64,000 nucleotides of DNA from Aliidiomarina sedimenti (lineage in GTDB: Bacteria; Pseudomonadota; Gammaproteobacteria; Enterobacterales; Alteromonadaceae): positions 392,428 to 456,427 of the forward strand of contig NZ_PIPN01000003.1 in the NCBI RefSeq assembly GCF_003986955.1, read 5' to 3'. Of this stretch, positions 27,011-36,155 are shown piece by piece; position 1 is the stretch's first letter; every line of letters begins with the position of its first letter. The notes under the pieces are model-generated. The model worked only from the letters and a program-made list of their open reading frames with translations, was not told the origin of the DNA and searched no databases. The position numbers and the translations under genes were made by a program.

Positions 27011-27793
27011 ATGCGCAATTTAATTTCAGAGCGGGTGACTCAGGTTCATCACTGGAGCGACACACTATTTAGTTTTAAGACGACCCGACGACCAACCTTT
27101 ACCTTTGAGAACGGGCAGTTTGTGTTGATTGGTTTACGCGTTGAAGGTAAGCCGCTGCTGCGGGCATACAGCATCGCAAGTGCAAATTATGAAAGTGAAC
27201 TGGAATTTCTTAGTGTCAAAGTACCGGGTGGAGCGCTGACGTCGAGACTGCAACACTTGCAGGTTGATGACGAGGTCCTTCTGTCGACCCGCCCCACGGG
27301 TAGTCTGGTTCCCGGCCACTTGGTTCCTGGCAAACACTTGTATTTGCTTGCAACGGGGACTGGGTTAGCGCCTTTCATGAGTATTATTAAAGATCCCGAT
27401 ATCTATGAGCGGTTTGACAAGGTTATTCTTGTTCACGGCGCACGTTTTATAACCGAGTTAGCCTACCAGCAAACAATCTGCGACGAACTGCCTGGCAATG
27501 AGTTCTTTGGTGACTGGGTCCGCGACAAGCTGGTCTATTACCCAACGGTTACGCGTGAGCCATTTCGTACAGAGGCGCACCAACGCCGTATCACTCACTT
27601 AATTGAAACCAATACCCTGACAGAGCAACTCAATATGCCGGCATTAAACCCTGAGCATGACCGACTGATGCTATGTGGCAATGACCATATGCTGGAAGAC
27701 TGCATTGGCTTGTTGACCGAGCGGGGATTTCAAAAGGCCACGTCGCGGCGGCAGGGAGATTTTGTGGTAGAGCAGGCTTTTCTGGAAAAATAA
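27011..27793 (+). CDS. fpr: Ferredoxin/flavodoxin-NADP(+) reductase
   Basis: A 260-residue FAD enzyme that exchanges electrons between NADPH and ferredoxin or flavodoxin, with roles in oxidative stress and Fe-S supply. The FAD-binding motif RAYSIAS (RxYS), the NADP-binding GTGLAPF, and the C-terminal CGNDHMLED are visible. The length fits the subclass I bacterial Fpr. I chose the ATG at 27011, with GGAAG upstream, over a GTG two codons earlier. Confidence 0.92.
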   Translation: MRNLISERVTQVHHWSDTLFSFKTTRRPTFTFENGQFVLIGLRVEGKPLLRAYSIASANYESELEFLSVKVPGGALTSRLQHLQVDDEVLLSTRPTGSLVPGHLVPGKHLYLLATGTGLAPFMSIIKDPDIYERFDKVILVHGARFITELAYQQTICDELPGNEFFGDWVRDKLVYYPTVTREPFRTEAHQRRITHLIETNTLTEQLNMPALNPEHDRLMLCGNDHMLEDCIGLLTERGFQKATSRRQGDFVVEQAFLEK

Positions 27794-28064
27794 GTAACAG
27801 TGCGGCCTGTTTTCGTTAGCAAATAGTACACGTTTTGCTGGCGAGCTCTACGCGTATTCACTGTGCTGACGTTAGCCTTGAAATGCTTGCAAAACGCGTC
27901 AGGAATTACACATCTTGCATACACATTTAGCGAGTTTGGAGTGAGTTTTATTGTAGTGTACCTACAGTATCCTTTGCTTGTTTAGCTATCTCACCTGAGA
28001 TATTGAGAACGAATGATGCTCTTTTATACTTTCCGCTTTGATTTTGACCAATGGATATGGGTAT
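27794..28064. other. Spacer with palindrome before the double-PAS receptor gene
   Basis: This 271-base region has no gene that I can support. It holds an 8-bp inverted repeat with wide spacing (27831-27838 with 27889-27896) and a perfect 7-bp dyad with two-base centre at 27987-28002, listed separately. Confidence 0.5.
27987..28002. promoter_or_regulatory. Perfect 16-base dyad, possible operator
   Basis: TATCTCA, two C, then TGAGATA: a perfect 7+7 dyad, 62 bases before the start of the receptor gene. The position fits a transcription factor site, but no regulator can be named. Confidence 0.4.
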
Positions 28065-29360
28065 ATGTTTGGTAGCAAAAGGCGCTCTCAACTGGCAGGT
28101 TTAAGTCAACGAGTCGAAGAGCTTGAACAGCAAATGGCGGCGGTTGACGAGAATGTGACGCGTATTGATTTCACCCCTGAAGGGTATGTTATTACTGCGA
28201 ACGAGGTATTTCTTCGGGTTATGCAATACCAGTTGAGTGACGTGCAGGCCAAGCATCATCGTATGTTTTGTAGCAAAGAAGAACGCGAGTCACCGAATTA
28301 TCGCCGATTCTGGTCTCAGCTTGCTGCTGGTGAGGTTCAGCATGGACGTTTCCTGCGCATAAAGGGCGATGGCTCAGTCTGTTGGTTGGATGCGACCTAT
28401 TTTCCTGTTCGCGACGCAAATGGTCGAGTGACATCCATAATGAAGATTGCCAACGAGGTTACGAAAGACGTACACGCGCTGGAGCAGGAGCGGGCAATTA
28501 GTGATGCCATCAATCGTTCCATGGCGGTTATTGAATTTAGTCCGGATGGCGACATACGCTCGGCGAACGATAATTTCCTGAATGCGGTGGGATACAGCAA
28601 GTCAGAGGTTGTCGGCAAGCATCATCGAATTTTCTGTGATGACGAATTCTACACCAGTCATCCGAAATTTTGGCAAGCGCTGGCGCAAGGTGAGTACAAA
28701 ACGGGTCAGTTTAAACGCTTTCGCCGGGATGGCGAGGTTATCTGGCTGGAAGCAAGCTACAACCCGATTCTGGATGCCCGGGGTAAAGTGACCAAAGTTA
28801 TCAAATTCGCCACGGACATTACCGAACGAGTCATAGCCGCCGAACGGACCCGGGAAGTGGCTGAAATGGCTCTGGTCAGTTCAAGGCAAACCGCTGCGCT
28901 TATTGTTAAAGTGAAAAGCGCTATTGAGTCGTCCGTGGCTACCGGCACCTTGGTTAATCAGTCGAGTGATCAAATCGGTACGGTCGTTGAGCGGTTGCAG
29001 GGGCAGACTAAGAACATCGAAGAGACTGTGCGAACGATTAACGGTCTTGCTGAGCAAACCAATTTACTGGCGTTAAATGCGGCTATTGAAGCGGCGCGAG
29101 CGGGCGAGCAGGGACGTGGTTTTGCAGTCGTGGCGGATGAGGTGCGAAACCTTGCACGACGCACGACTCTGGCGACCGATGATATTGGCAGGGTGATGCA
29201 ATTAAGTCGTGATATCGCAAATGAAATAGCGTCGGGCACCGAGTCCATTGCGGGGCTGGCGCAGGAGAGTCATAGCAGTATTTCATTAGTTGAGAGTGTG
29301 ATGACGGAAATAGAGGCGGGCGCAGAACATATCACTCAGGCAATCCAGCAGTTGAATTAG
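28065..29360 (+). CDS. Soluble double-PAS methyl-accepting chemotaxis-type protein (BdlA-like)
   Basis: A 431-residue protein with no transmembrane segment. A short coiled coil ([17 protein letters not shown]) is followed by two PAS domains (about residues 30-140 and 150-265; each contains KHHRxFC and a PAC-like ending) and a short receptor signalling domain with the conserved tip [20 protein letters not shown]. This layout resembles Pseudomonas BdlA, a cytosolic sensor tied to biofilm dispersal, and other PAS chemoreceptors. No obvious haem or FAD ligand can be assigned. I chose the ATG at 28065; a TTG nine codons earlier is in frame. It is convergent with the next receptor gene. Confidence 0.85.
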   Translation: MFGSKRRSQLAGLSQRVEELEQQMAAVDENVTRIDFTPEGYVITANEVFLRVMQYQLSDVQAKHHRMFCSKEERESPNYRRFWSQLAAGEVQHGRFLRIKGDGSVCWLDATYFPVRDANGRVTSIMKIANEVTKDVHALEQERAISDAINRSMAVIEFSPDGDIRSANDNFLNAVGYSKSEVVGKHHRIFCDDEFYTSHPKFWQALAQGEYKTGQFKRFRRDGEVIWLEASYNPILDARGKVTKVIKFATDITERVIAAERTREVAEMALVSSRQTAALIVKVKSAIESSVATGTLVNQSSDQIGTVVERLQGQTKNIEETVRTINGLAEQTNLLALNAAIEAARAGEQGRGFAVVADEVRNLARRTTLATDDIGRVMQLSRDIANEIASGTESIAGLAQESHSSISLVESVMTEIEAGAEHITQAIQQLN

Positions 29361-29403
29361 ACGCTGGAATGCTGCGCGTAGATTCTGCCCCCGGGTCACT
29401 TAT

Positions 29404-30948
29404 TTATTCTTTAAACCCGATCCGAAAGCCACCCCAGTGTTTACCATGAACATAAATCGGCACCGAGAGGTCGTGCAGGATCTCGCCGGTGTCTCTTTTA
29501 TAGGTTTGCAGTAACAATGGGTGCTGATGGTCGCCACAGCGACTACCAGTGCGGTCATCGAAAATGCGTTTACTGCGGTTGTTGAGGAGGTCGGTCTGGT
29601 AGTTACCGGTCAGCGGCTTACTGAATTTTTTGTTATGGGTCGGAAAATAGCCCTTACGGTCCACAGCACCTGCATAAAGCACGTTGCCCAGGGTTTCTAA
29701 AATAGGCTCCTGAATGGCTGGCAGATGACGGTCGGTGTAGCTGTCGTACGGGGTCTGATATTTTTGTGGATTGGTATTGGCAATCGGCTTGTAGTCGTAA
29801 CTAAACATATCAGACTCGTTCAGTTCACCATTGGCAATGGCCTTTTCAAAGCAAACTCCGACCGCGGCAGCCGCTTCTTTGGCAGCGACAAAAATGGGTG
29901 AATAAAAACTCTCGTGACTTGAATCACTCAGGTTGCTGTAAATGCTTTCAGTCTGTTCTGAAAGGGCCACCGCCTGCTGAGCAATCTGTGAACTCTTCTG
30001 TTCAACGTCGCGCAATGCGCCGGTTAACTCGTCGACCGACTGATTGACCCGTTCGCTGGTGTTCTGCAGAGTATCGCTGAGGGTTTCGAGGTGACCGACC
30101 GACTCGGTGGCCGTGTTAACCTGCCCGGTGATGTCGTTGAAGTCGGCAGCGGTGGTGTTGAGGTCCTGCTGCACTGCCGTACTCTGCTGTTGCAGTCGCT
30201 GCATGGCTGCAGCACTGTCCGCGCTTTGCTGGCGAATAGTGGAGAGCATGTCGGTGATTTCATGTGTGGCGGTGGCGGTCTTGGCGGCAAGAGTGCGCAC
30301 TTCATCAGCGACAACGGCAAACCCGCGGCCTTGCTCGCCGGCCCGGGCTGCTTCGATGGCGGCGTTCAGAGCCAACAGATTGGTTTGTTCAGCAACTTGT
30401 TCAATGACCTGGGTAATGCGCTGAATGTTATCGGCGCTATGGTGCAGCTGCTGGAGCTGATTACTGGTGTCGGTGACTGAGCTTGCCAACAGGTTAAGGT
30501 TATCGACCACCCCTTTAATCCGCTGATCGGCGGCGGCTGTCGCAGTTGAAGTCTGCTGCAGATTTCCGGCAATTTGCTGCAGGTTGTCATTCAGGTGTCG
30601 GCTGGTATCAGACAGGTTTTGACTGGCTGAACCGAGCTCACGACTGGCATCGCTGCTGTGGTGAATTTGCTGGCTGAGGCCGTCAATGAAAAAAGAAACT
30701 TCGGCAGATCCAATTGCAAGCCGCGAGGTGGCGTCAGTAATGGCAGCGAGATCCAGTTCATCGCCGGCATCGACCCGTGTCTCGTCGCTCAGAGCGCGCT
30801 GCTGTCGGCGTACTATAATGATCAGGCCGCCAGCTGCAACGATCATCAGCGAAAGGCTTAACCAGGGTGGTATGTTAACGCTGAGTGATAGTGTATGCAG
30901 AACCACAATGCCGAGCAGGACAATAGCAGAAATCCATATATGAGCCAT
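29404..30948 (-). CDS. Membrane chemoreceptor with C-terminal sensor-like domain
   Basis: A 514-residue protein with two adjacent N-terminal transmembrane helices (about residues 3-47, almost no periplasmic loop) and a cytoplasmic signalling helix pair with the tip [21 protein letters not shown] globular extension of about 170 residues then starts near [18 protein letters not shown] and ends [28 protein letters not shown]. The order membrane-signalling-sensor is reversed from classical receptors, so sensing is probably cytoplasmic. The extension looks PAS/Cache-like, which is inferred from its terminal beta-strand pattern. I chose the ATG at 30948, with AGGTG upstream. Confidence 0.85.
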   Translation of the reverse strand: MAHIWISAIVLLGIVVLHTLSLSVNIPPWLSLSLMIVAAGGLIIIVRRQQRALSDETRVDAGDELDLAAITDATSRLAIGSAEVSFFIDGLSQQIHHSSDASRELGSASQNLSDTSRHLNDNLQQIAGNLQQTSTATAAADQRIKGVVDNLNLLASSVTDTSNQLQQLHHSADNIQRITQVIEQVAEQTNLLALNAAIEAARAGEQGRGFAVVADEVRTLAAKTATATHEITDMLSTIRQQSADSAAAMQRLQQQSTAVQQDLNTTAADFNDITGQVNTATESVGHLETLSDTLQNTSERVNQSVDELTGALRDVEQKSSQIAQQAVALSEQTESIYSNLSDSSHESFYSPIFVAAKEAAAAVGVCFEKAIANGELNESDMFSYDYKPIANTNPQKYQTPYDSYTDRHLPAIQEPILETLGNVLYAGAVDRKGYFPTHNKKFSKPLTGNYQTDLLNNRSKRIFDDRTGSRCGDHQHPLLLQTYKRDTGEILHDLSVPIYVHGKHWGGFRIGFKE

Positions 30949-31045
30949 TGAGAACACCTATTAGTTATAATTATTAAGTGCTTATACTGTTAACATAATT
31001 TGCGCTCAAAGTAGTGCTTTTACGACCAAGGTCGAGTGATTTCAG

Positions 31046-31996
31046 CTAGTTTTTAAAGAGGATCGCCTGATCACGGCCTGCATTTTTAGCCTGATACAGT
31101 GAGTTGTCAGCGTGTTTTAACCACTCCTGATGCGACGTCTGGTTGCTGTTGAAGTCGGCTACGCCAATACTGATGGTGACCTGAAAGTTACCCTCGGTAT
31201 GTTGCATCGGATATTCGCGTACTTTGCGCCGCAACCGCTCAGCTAATTGCAGAGCAGGTTCAGCCTGTGTATTGGGCAACAGGACAGCGAACTCTTCACC
31301 ACCAAAACGGCCTGCAATGTCGGTCTCACGCAGATTGGCCCGGATCAGATTGGCCATTTGACGGAGCACTTCGTCGCCGACGTCGTGGCCGTAGTTGTCG
31401 TTGACTGCTTTAAAATGGTCAATATCAAACAGCAATAACGAGGCGTCCCCGGAATAGCGTTTGAGGCGCTGGAATTCCTGAATTAAGCACTCTTCCCAGT
31501 GACCGCGGTTAAATAACCCGGTTAGTTTATCGGTCTGACTTAAGTGTTCCAGGGCCTGATTGGCACTGCGCAGCGCGAGTTTACTCATCGCGGTGTCGGT
31601 AACGTCGTAGATCAGCATGCACACCTGAGCGACCTCGCCGTCGGGTCCGAGTAACGGGTTGATAGTCAGATTCTGATACATCAGCGTGGTATTGCCGGTG
31701 AGCGGACGCACACTGCTGAAATCAAACAGGTGAGGGCGCTGTTCCCAGGTCGAATAGGCGCGGCTTTTAAGGCCGAAGACGAAATCAATTTTACGCCGCA
31801 ACCAGCGCTCGGGGAGCTCGGGAAATAGTTCGAACAGGTTGCTGCCGCGAGCCTTGGAGACACGGACACCGCTATGGTTCTCCATGAAACTATTCCACAC
31901 CTGGACCTGGTTGTTACGGTCTAATACCACTAAGCCTGCTTCGATGGTTTGCAGCATCTGTAACAGGCTGTGCATGTTTTGTGTTTGTTCGTTCAT
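31046..31996 (-). CDS. PAS-GGDEF diguanylate cyclase
   Basis: A 316-residue cytosolic protein with an N-terminal PAS domain (about 10-130) and a GGDEF domain (about 150-315). The active-site loop is GGEEF, intact for cyclic di-GMP synthesis, and RETD five residues upstream is a full product-inhibition I-site. Other catalytic-core blocks: DKLTGLFNRGHW and FDIDHFKAVND. The ATG overlaps the stop of the upstream response regulator (ATGA), so the two proteins are translationally coupled and probably act in one pathway. Confidence 0.93.
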   Translation of the reverse strand: MNEQTQNMHSLLQMLQTIEAGLVVLDRNNQVQVWNSFMENHSGVRVSKARGSNLFELFPELPERWLRRKIDFVFGLKSRAYSTWEQRPHLFDFSSVRPLTGNTTLMYQNLTINPLLGPDGEVAQVCMLIYDVTDTAMSKLALRSANQALEHLSQTDKLTGLFNRGHWEECLIQEFQRLKRYSGDASLLLFDIDHFKAVNDNYGHDVGDEVLRQMANLIRANLRETDIAGRFGGEEFAVLLPNTQAEPALQLAERLRRKVREYPMQHTEGNFQVTISIGVADFNSNQTSHQEWLKHADNSLYQAKNAGRDQAILFKN

Positions 31997-32997
31997 TGGT
32001 GGCACCCGGCTCTGTCTTCCAGTTCGGCAATTGATTGCTCGGTAAACACAATCAGCAGATCGCAGTCAATTGACTGATCGGGAATCGCATAATTTACTTC
32101 GATGGCAAGGACCTGTTGTGCTTTGTTGGCATTGTTGAGTAATTCGCTGGCATTTTGCTGACGGCCGAGCATGACGGGCGCGCTATAGCTTAATTGTAAA
32201 TCCAGCTGCGTGCCTATGCTTTGCAGACAGGCACCGGTAATTACTGAGGATAAGTCGACCAGTACTTCAAGGTCACTGACTTTGCGCAGCCGCTGGTCGT
32301 AGTCAAAGAGTTTGAATAAACGACCAAAGCTTTGCTCGTCAATCAGCAAAATGGCTTCGCCAGTGATGTTGTTACCGATAAAACCTTCGGTGACCCCACT
32401 CAGGGTGGTGTAGTTGGCTGCCGCAATGTAGCGATGAAGTTCGTCATAGCGGCAGGACATTACTTTGGGTACGGGTAATTTAACAAAGGTATTGAGCAAT
32501 TTACTCAGGCTGGCACCTGCTTCGCCCATGGCGATGTTGACGACTTCCTGCATCAGGTCCTGTAAGGCGACTGCCAGGGTCGGGGTGTCGGCGACACTGT
32601 CGACGATACGCTCTGACGGTGGTTGAGGTTTCTCAACGATGCCGTAACGCTGCAGGATATCGGCAATCTTTTTACCGTTGGCTGGCTTTTTAATGAAATC
32701 AAGGGCACCTAATGCCATGACCTGGTCATAAGCGGCTTGCTGGACATCGCCAGAGACTACAATCGCCATCGTCGGCAAATCACGCTGACGAATGGTCTGC
32801 AGGACTTCGTAGCCGTCCATCACCGGCATATTAAGATCGAGAAACAGTAAATCAGCGCGACCCGCTTCGATCGCGCTGATGGCTTCGCGTCCATCACAGG
32901 CAAAGCTGACGTCGATATCCCAGTCACCTGGTAACGATCGAGCCATCACTTTACGAGCCATGGCGGAGTCGTCGCAGATTAGAACAGGTAACGGCAT
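31993..32997 (-). CDS. Response regulator with CheC/CheX-type output domain
   Basis: A 334-residue protein. The receiver domain (about 1-120) has the acidic pair in LICDDSAMA, the phospho-acceptor Asp in LLFLDLNMPVMDG, and the conserved Thr/Ser and Lys near VVSGDV and FIKKPANG. The C-terminal part (about 145-334) resembles CheC-family phosphatases: EVVNIAMGEAG supplies the E-x-x-N pair, while the second helix (DLSSVITGA) lacks it, so at most one active site. It may dephosphorylate CheY-like regulators or bind a target when phosphorylated. I chose the ATG at 32997 (GAGTGG upstream) over one at 33021. Cotranscribed with the diguanylate cyclase. Confidence 0.85.
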   Translation of the reverse strand: MPLPVLICDDSAMARKVMARSLPGDWDIDVSFACDGREAISAIEAGRADLLFLDLNMPVMDGYEVLQTIRQRDLPTMAIVVSGDVQQAAYDQVMALGALDFIKKPANGKKIADILQRYGIVEKPQPPSERIVDSVADTPTLAVALQDLMQEVVNIAMGEAGASLSKLLNTFVKLPVPKVMSCRYDELHRYIAAANYTTLSGVTEGFIGNNITGEAILLIDEQSFGRLFKLFDYDQRLRKVSDLEVLVDLSSVITGACLQSIGTQLDLQLSYSAPVMLGRQQNASELLNNANKAQQVLAIEVNYAIPDQSIDCDLLIVFTEQSIAELEDRAGCHQ

Positions 32998-33098
32998 AGG
33001 TCCACTCGCTTTTGTATACATCAGGAATCGGGCTTATGGGTCTATTTTGCCCGACTCAGGGTGATGTCGCAATGGCACCTATGCCTGAGCGTCGCTGA

Positions 33099-33899
33099 CT
33101 AACTTGACCAGTCGGGAGCGAAATCCGGATCGATCAGTCGCATGCCTTTATCCAGACTGTCGATCTGGTGCATTTGCTGCGGTGACAGGTGAAGGTGCTG
33201 AGCATCGAAATTGCTGCGCAGATGCTCGAGCTTAGTGGATGAAGGAATGGCTGTGCGTTTGTGCTGCAGCAACCAGGCAATACTAATCGCTGCCGGGTTG
33301 GTGTCGTGGTCTTCTGCAATTTGTTGCAGTGTCGGGTCATTCATCACCTCGCCTTTGGCCAGGGGCATGTAAGCGGTTACCCGGATGTCATGCTGGTCAC
33401 ACAGGTTGGCAATTGGCAGATTGGCTAGGAACGGGTGCATTTCTATCTGGTTGGTCAGAATATTGTCTGCGCCGACGTGAGAAATTGCTTCTTTTAACAG
33501 CTGACGGTTAAAGTTTGAGACCCCAAAATGTTTGATCAGCCCTTCCTGCTTTGCTTTTTGTAGTGCATCCAGTGATTCCTTCAACGGGACTTCCCCGGAG
33601 GTATCCGGCCAGTGGATCAGGGCCAGATCAAGAAAGTCGCGTTTCAGGTCATCGCAGCTTTTACGCAGGCTGTCGAGCAGAGCGTAATGTTCGAGGTTTT
33701 CATGCCAGACCTTGCTGGTTACCCAGACCTGCTCTTGCCGCAGTGAACTTTGTTGCAGGCTTTTGCCTATGTCTTTTTCATTTCCATACATGCGTGCGGT
33801 GTCAATGTGCCGATAGCCAATCTCAAGCGCATCAGTGACCACCTGGGTCATTTGTTTGCCTTGAATACGAAAGGTACCGAGTCCGATAGGTTCAAACAT
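33099..33899 (-). CDS. Aldo/keto reductase (DkgB-like)
   Basis: A 266-residue NADPH-dependent reductase with the full AKR tetrad: Asp33 and Tyr38 (DTARMYGNE), Lys63 (TSKVW) and His96 (LIHWP). The signature GVSNFNRQLL and the C-terminal cofactor motif IPSSTKLEHLRSN are present. It is shorter than DkgA-type enzymes and closest in layout to E. coli DkgB, which reduces 2,5-diketogluconate and methylglyoxal. The real substrate is unknown. GGAGG precedes the ATG. Confidence 0.9.
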   Translation of the reverse strand: MFEPIGLGTFRIQGKQMTQVVTDALEIGYRHIDTARMYGNEKDIGKSLQQSSLRQEQVWVTSKVWHENLEHYALLDSLRKSCDDLKRDFLDLALIHWPDTSGEVPLKESLDALQKAKQEGLIKHFGVSNFNRQLLKEAISHVGADNILTNQIEMHPFLANLPIANLCDQHDIRVTAYMPLAKGEVMNDPTLQQIAEDHDTNPAAISIAWLLQHKRTAIPSSTKLEHLRSNFDAQHLHLSPQQMHQIDSLDKGMRLIDPDFAPDWSS

Positions 33900-33982
33900 A
33901 CTGCCTCCATCTTTGTTACGGATACCCCTAACTATAGAAAGGCTGACGCGCCTTGCCAGCCACAGTGGTGTAAAACAGGGAT

Positions 33983-34010
33983 AAAAAAAGCCCTGCCAGT
34001 GGCAGGGCTT
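33983..34010 (-). terminator. Terminator of the DUF885 lipoprotein gene
   Basis: A 10-bp perfect stem (33988-33997 with 34001-34010) with a 3-base loop is followed on the minus strand by seven T. Confidence 0.88.
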
Positions 34011-34035
34011 CTACGAGTGACGCGGGCGCGGCGGT

Positions 34036-35940
34036 TTAGCTTTGCTGCTCGCGGACCCAGTTTTGCACCTGACGTTCCAATAACGGCAATGGCAGTGCAC
34101 CACCGCCTAATACGGTGTCGTGGAAGCCGCGGATATCGAAATCGTCGCCCAGTTCCTGCTCTGCCCAGGCACGTAGCTCCTGAATTTTCATCATGCCGAT
34201 TTTATAGGAGGTTGCCTGACCTGGCATAACCAGGTAGCGCTGAACTTCAGAGCGCACAGCGGCTTCTGGAACCGGTGTATGCGACGAGAAGTACTCGACT
34301 GCATCCTCTTCGGTCCAGCCTTTGGCATGCATGCCAGTGTCGACGACCAGGCGCACTGCGCGCCAGATTTCGGTGACCAGGCGGCCAAAGTCAGAGTACG
34401 GGTCTTCGTAGCCGCCCATTTCTTTGGCTAACGGCTCTGAATACAAAGCCCAGCCTTCGCTGTAAACAGTAAAGCGTGCCTGAGTGCGGAACTGAGGAAC
34501 ATCCTCAAGCTCCTGCGCAATAGAGATTTGCATGTGGTGACCAGGGTTACCTTCATGGTAGGCAATGGCTTCCATTTCGTTTTTAGGCATCGCATTCATG
34601 TCACTCAAATGCGCGTAGTAGACCCCTGAACGCGAGCCATCTGGTGATCCCGGGTAGTAATGCTGCGGTGCGCCGTCCTGTTCACGATAAGGCTCAACAC
34701 GACGGACAACGAGGTCTGCTTTGGGTAGACGACCAAAGAATTCAGGCAGTTTATCGGCAATGTTGTCAAGAAAGTCACGGGACTGCTGTAAATAGGCTTC
34801 GCGACCTTCGTCGGTGTCGGGGAAGAAAAAGCGTTCGTCAGTGCGAATAAACTCAAAGAATTCCTGTAAGTCACCGTCGAACCCGACCTGCTCGCGAATG
34901 CCATTCATTTCCCCGGTGATGCGGTCGACTTCGTCAAGCCCGATTTGATGGATTTCATCGGCAGTCAGTTCGGTGGTGGTAGAAACGCGCAACATGTAGT
35001 TGTAGTAGTCTTCACCATCGGCGTGACGGCTAACACCAACGGTGTTGACCTCGGTGTTTTCACGATCACTTTCAAGCCAGTCAATCAATGACTGATAGGC
35101 CGGAGCAAATTCTTCGGTCAACGCTGTGCGGGTTTCGTTTAGCAACTGGTCAGCCTGCTCGGCGCTAATTTCTTCCTGCTCACGCAGTTCGTCAACTTTG
35201 CGTTTAGCGTCGGCGTAAATAGGTGCTTCGTTGTCGCTGTCGCTGAACGGAGCCCCGTCAATGAGGGCTTTGCTTTGACGAATGACGTGGTCGTAAGCAA
35301 AGCGTGGTGGCCGACGGTCGTCTTCAGCGGCTGCCTGGGCCTGGCTTAGCAGTTCTTCAATTGCGCCGCCGATGCCCCGGATACGGCTGTTGTATGCTTC
35401 CATGTCACCCTGGTTATCTACCCCGTGGTAGGCCAGTAGCACTTGCGGTAAGAAGGAGTGGGCGCCGCGCATTTGATCAAAGGCATAGCCGTGTTCAAGA
35501 AAGGGCATGCCATCGCGGGCTAACTCGTACTGAAACATCCACAGGTCGTAGGAAATTTTGGCATCGTCGTCGAGCAGGTCATAATCAAAATTGGCTTGTA
35601 GCTCTTCGGCACTACTTTCTAACCAGGCAAATTGCTCGCGCTCAGCCTCTCGGCTGACATCGTCAATTTCGTCATAGCGGTCCTTACGCCCAAGCATGGT
35701 TAACCGCAACGGACTTTGTTGCAGTTGCTCTTCGAATTTTTCATCGAACCAGCTATTGAGGCGTGCTGTTTCTGCTTCACTGGCGCTCTGGTCGCTTTGT
35801 GCTTCACTTCTTGTTTCACTTCCTGCTGCGGCATGGTCCTGAGCGTTTTGTTGACCGGCTGGGGCTGAATTGGTATCGGGCGCGTCCTGACAACCGGCGA
35901 GTAACGCCAGTAAGGTCGCGGCAAGGATGGACTTATGCAT
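34036..35940 (-). CDS. DUF885 family lipoprotein, probable metallopeptidase-like
   Basis: A 634-residue protein with a type II signal peptide: MHKSILAATLLALLAGC, lipid-attachment Cys17, then Gln at +2 (outer-membrane type). A Ser/Glu/Gln-rich linker of about 50 residues leads to the DUF885 domain. The family hallmark HEGNPGHH (about residue 460) resembles a zinc-metallopeptidase HExxH-like site. Related secreted DUF885 proteins are thought to be carboxypeptidase-like, but no substrate is established. I chose the ATG at 35940, with GGAG upstream; a frame extending to 36024 lacks a signal. Confidence 0.87.
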   Translation of the reverse strand: MHKSILAATLLALLAGCQDAPDTNSAPAGQQNAQDHAAAGSETRSEAQSDQSASEAETARLNSWFDEKFEEQLQQSPLRLTMLGRKDRYDEIDDVSREAEREQFAWLESSAEELQANFDYDLLDDDAKISYDLWMFQYELARDGMPFLEHGYAFDQMRGAHSFLPQVLLAYHGVDNQGDMEAYNSRIRGIGGAIEELLSQAQAAAEDDRRPPRFAYDHVIRQSKALIDGAPFSDSDNEAPIYADAKRKVDELREQEEISAEQADQLLNETRTALTEEFAPAYQSLIDWLESDRENTEVNTVGVSRHADGEDYYNYMLRVSTTTELTADEIHQIGLDEVDRITGEMNGIREQVGFDGDLQEFFEFIRTDERFFFPDTDEGREAYLQQSRDFLDNIADKLPEFFGRLPKADLVVRRVEPYREQDGAPQHYYPGSPDGSRSGVYYAHLSDMNAMPKNEMEAIAYHEGNPGHHMQISIAQELEDVPQFRTQARFTVYSEGWALYSEPLAKEMGGYEDPYSDFGRLVTEIWRAVRLVVDTGMHAKGWTEEDAVEYFSSHTPVPEAAVRSEVQRYLVMPGQATSYKIGMMKIQELRAWAEQELGDDFDIRGFHDTVLGGGALPLPLLERQVQNWVREQQS

Positions 35941-36155
35941 ATGGACTCCTGTTATTGTTTTCTTTATTTGCTGCTCCAGCCCTTGGCATGGGGCAAAAAA
36001 GTCGTGCAAGCAACAACATAGCATGATACTGGTGCGACTGTTATACTCAGTTTAAAAGTAGTAATGAAAGGTTCAGGCCGCCAGGCGCTGGCCGGGACAG
36101 GGTGACACCCAAATTTGAAATTAAACCATTTATTAAGCAGGAAACAATCATCGCA

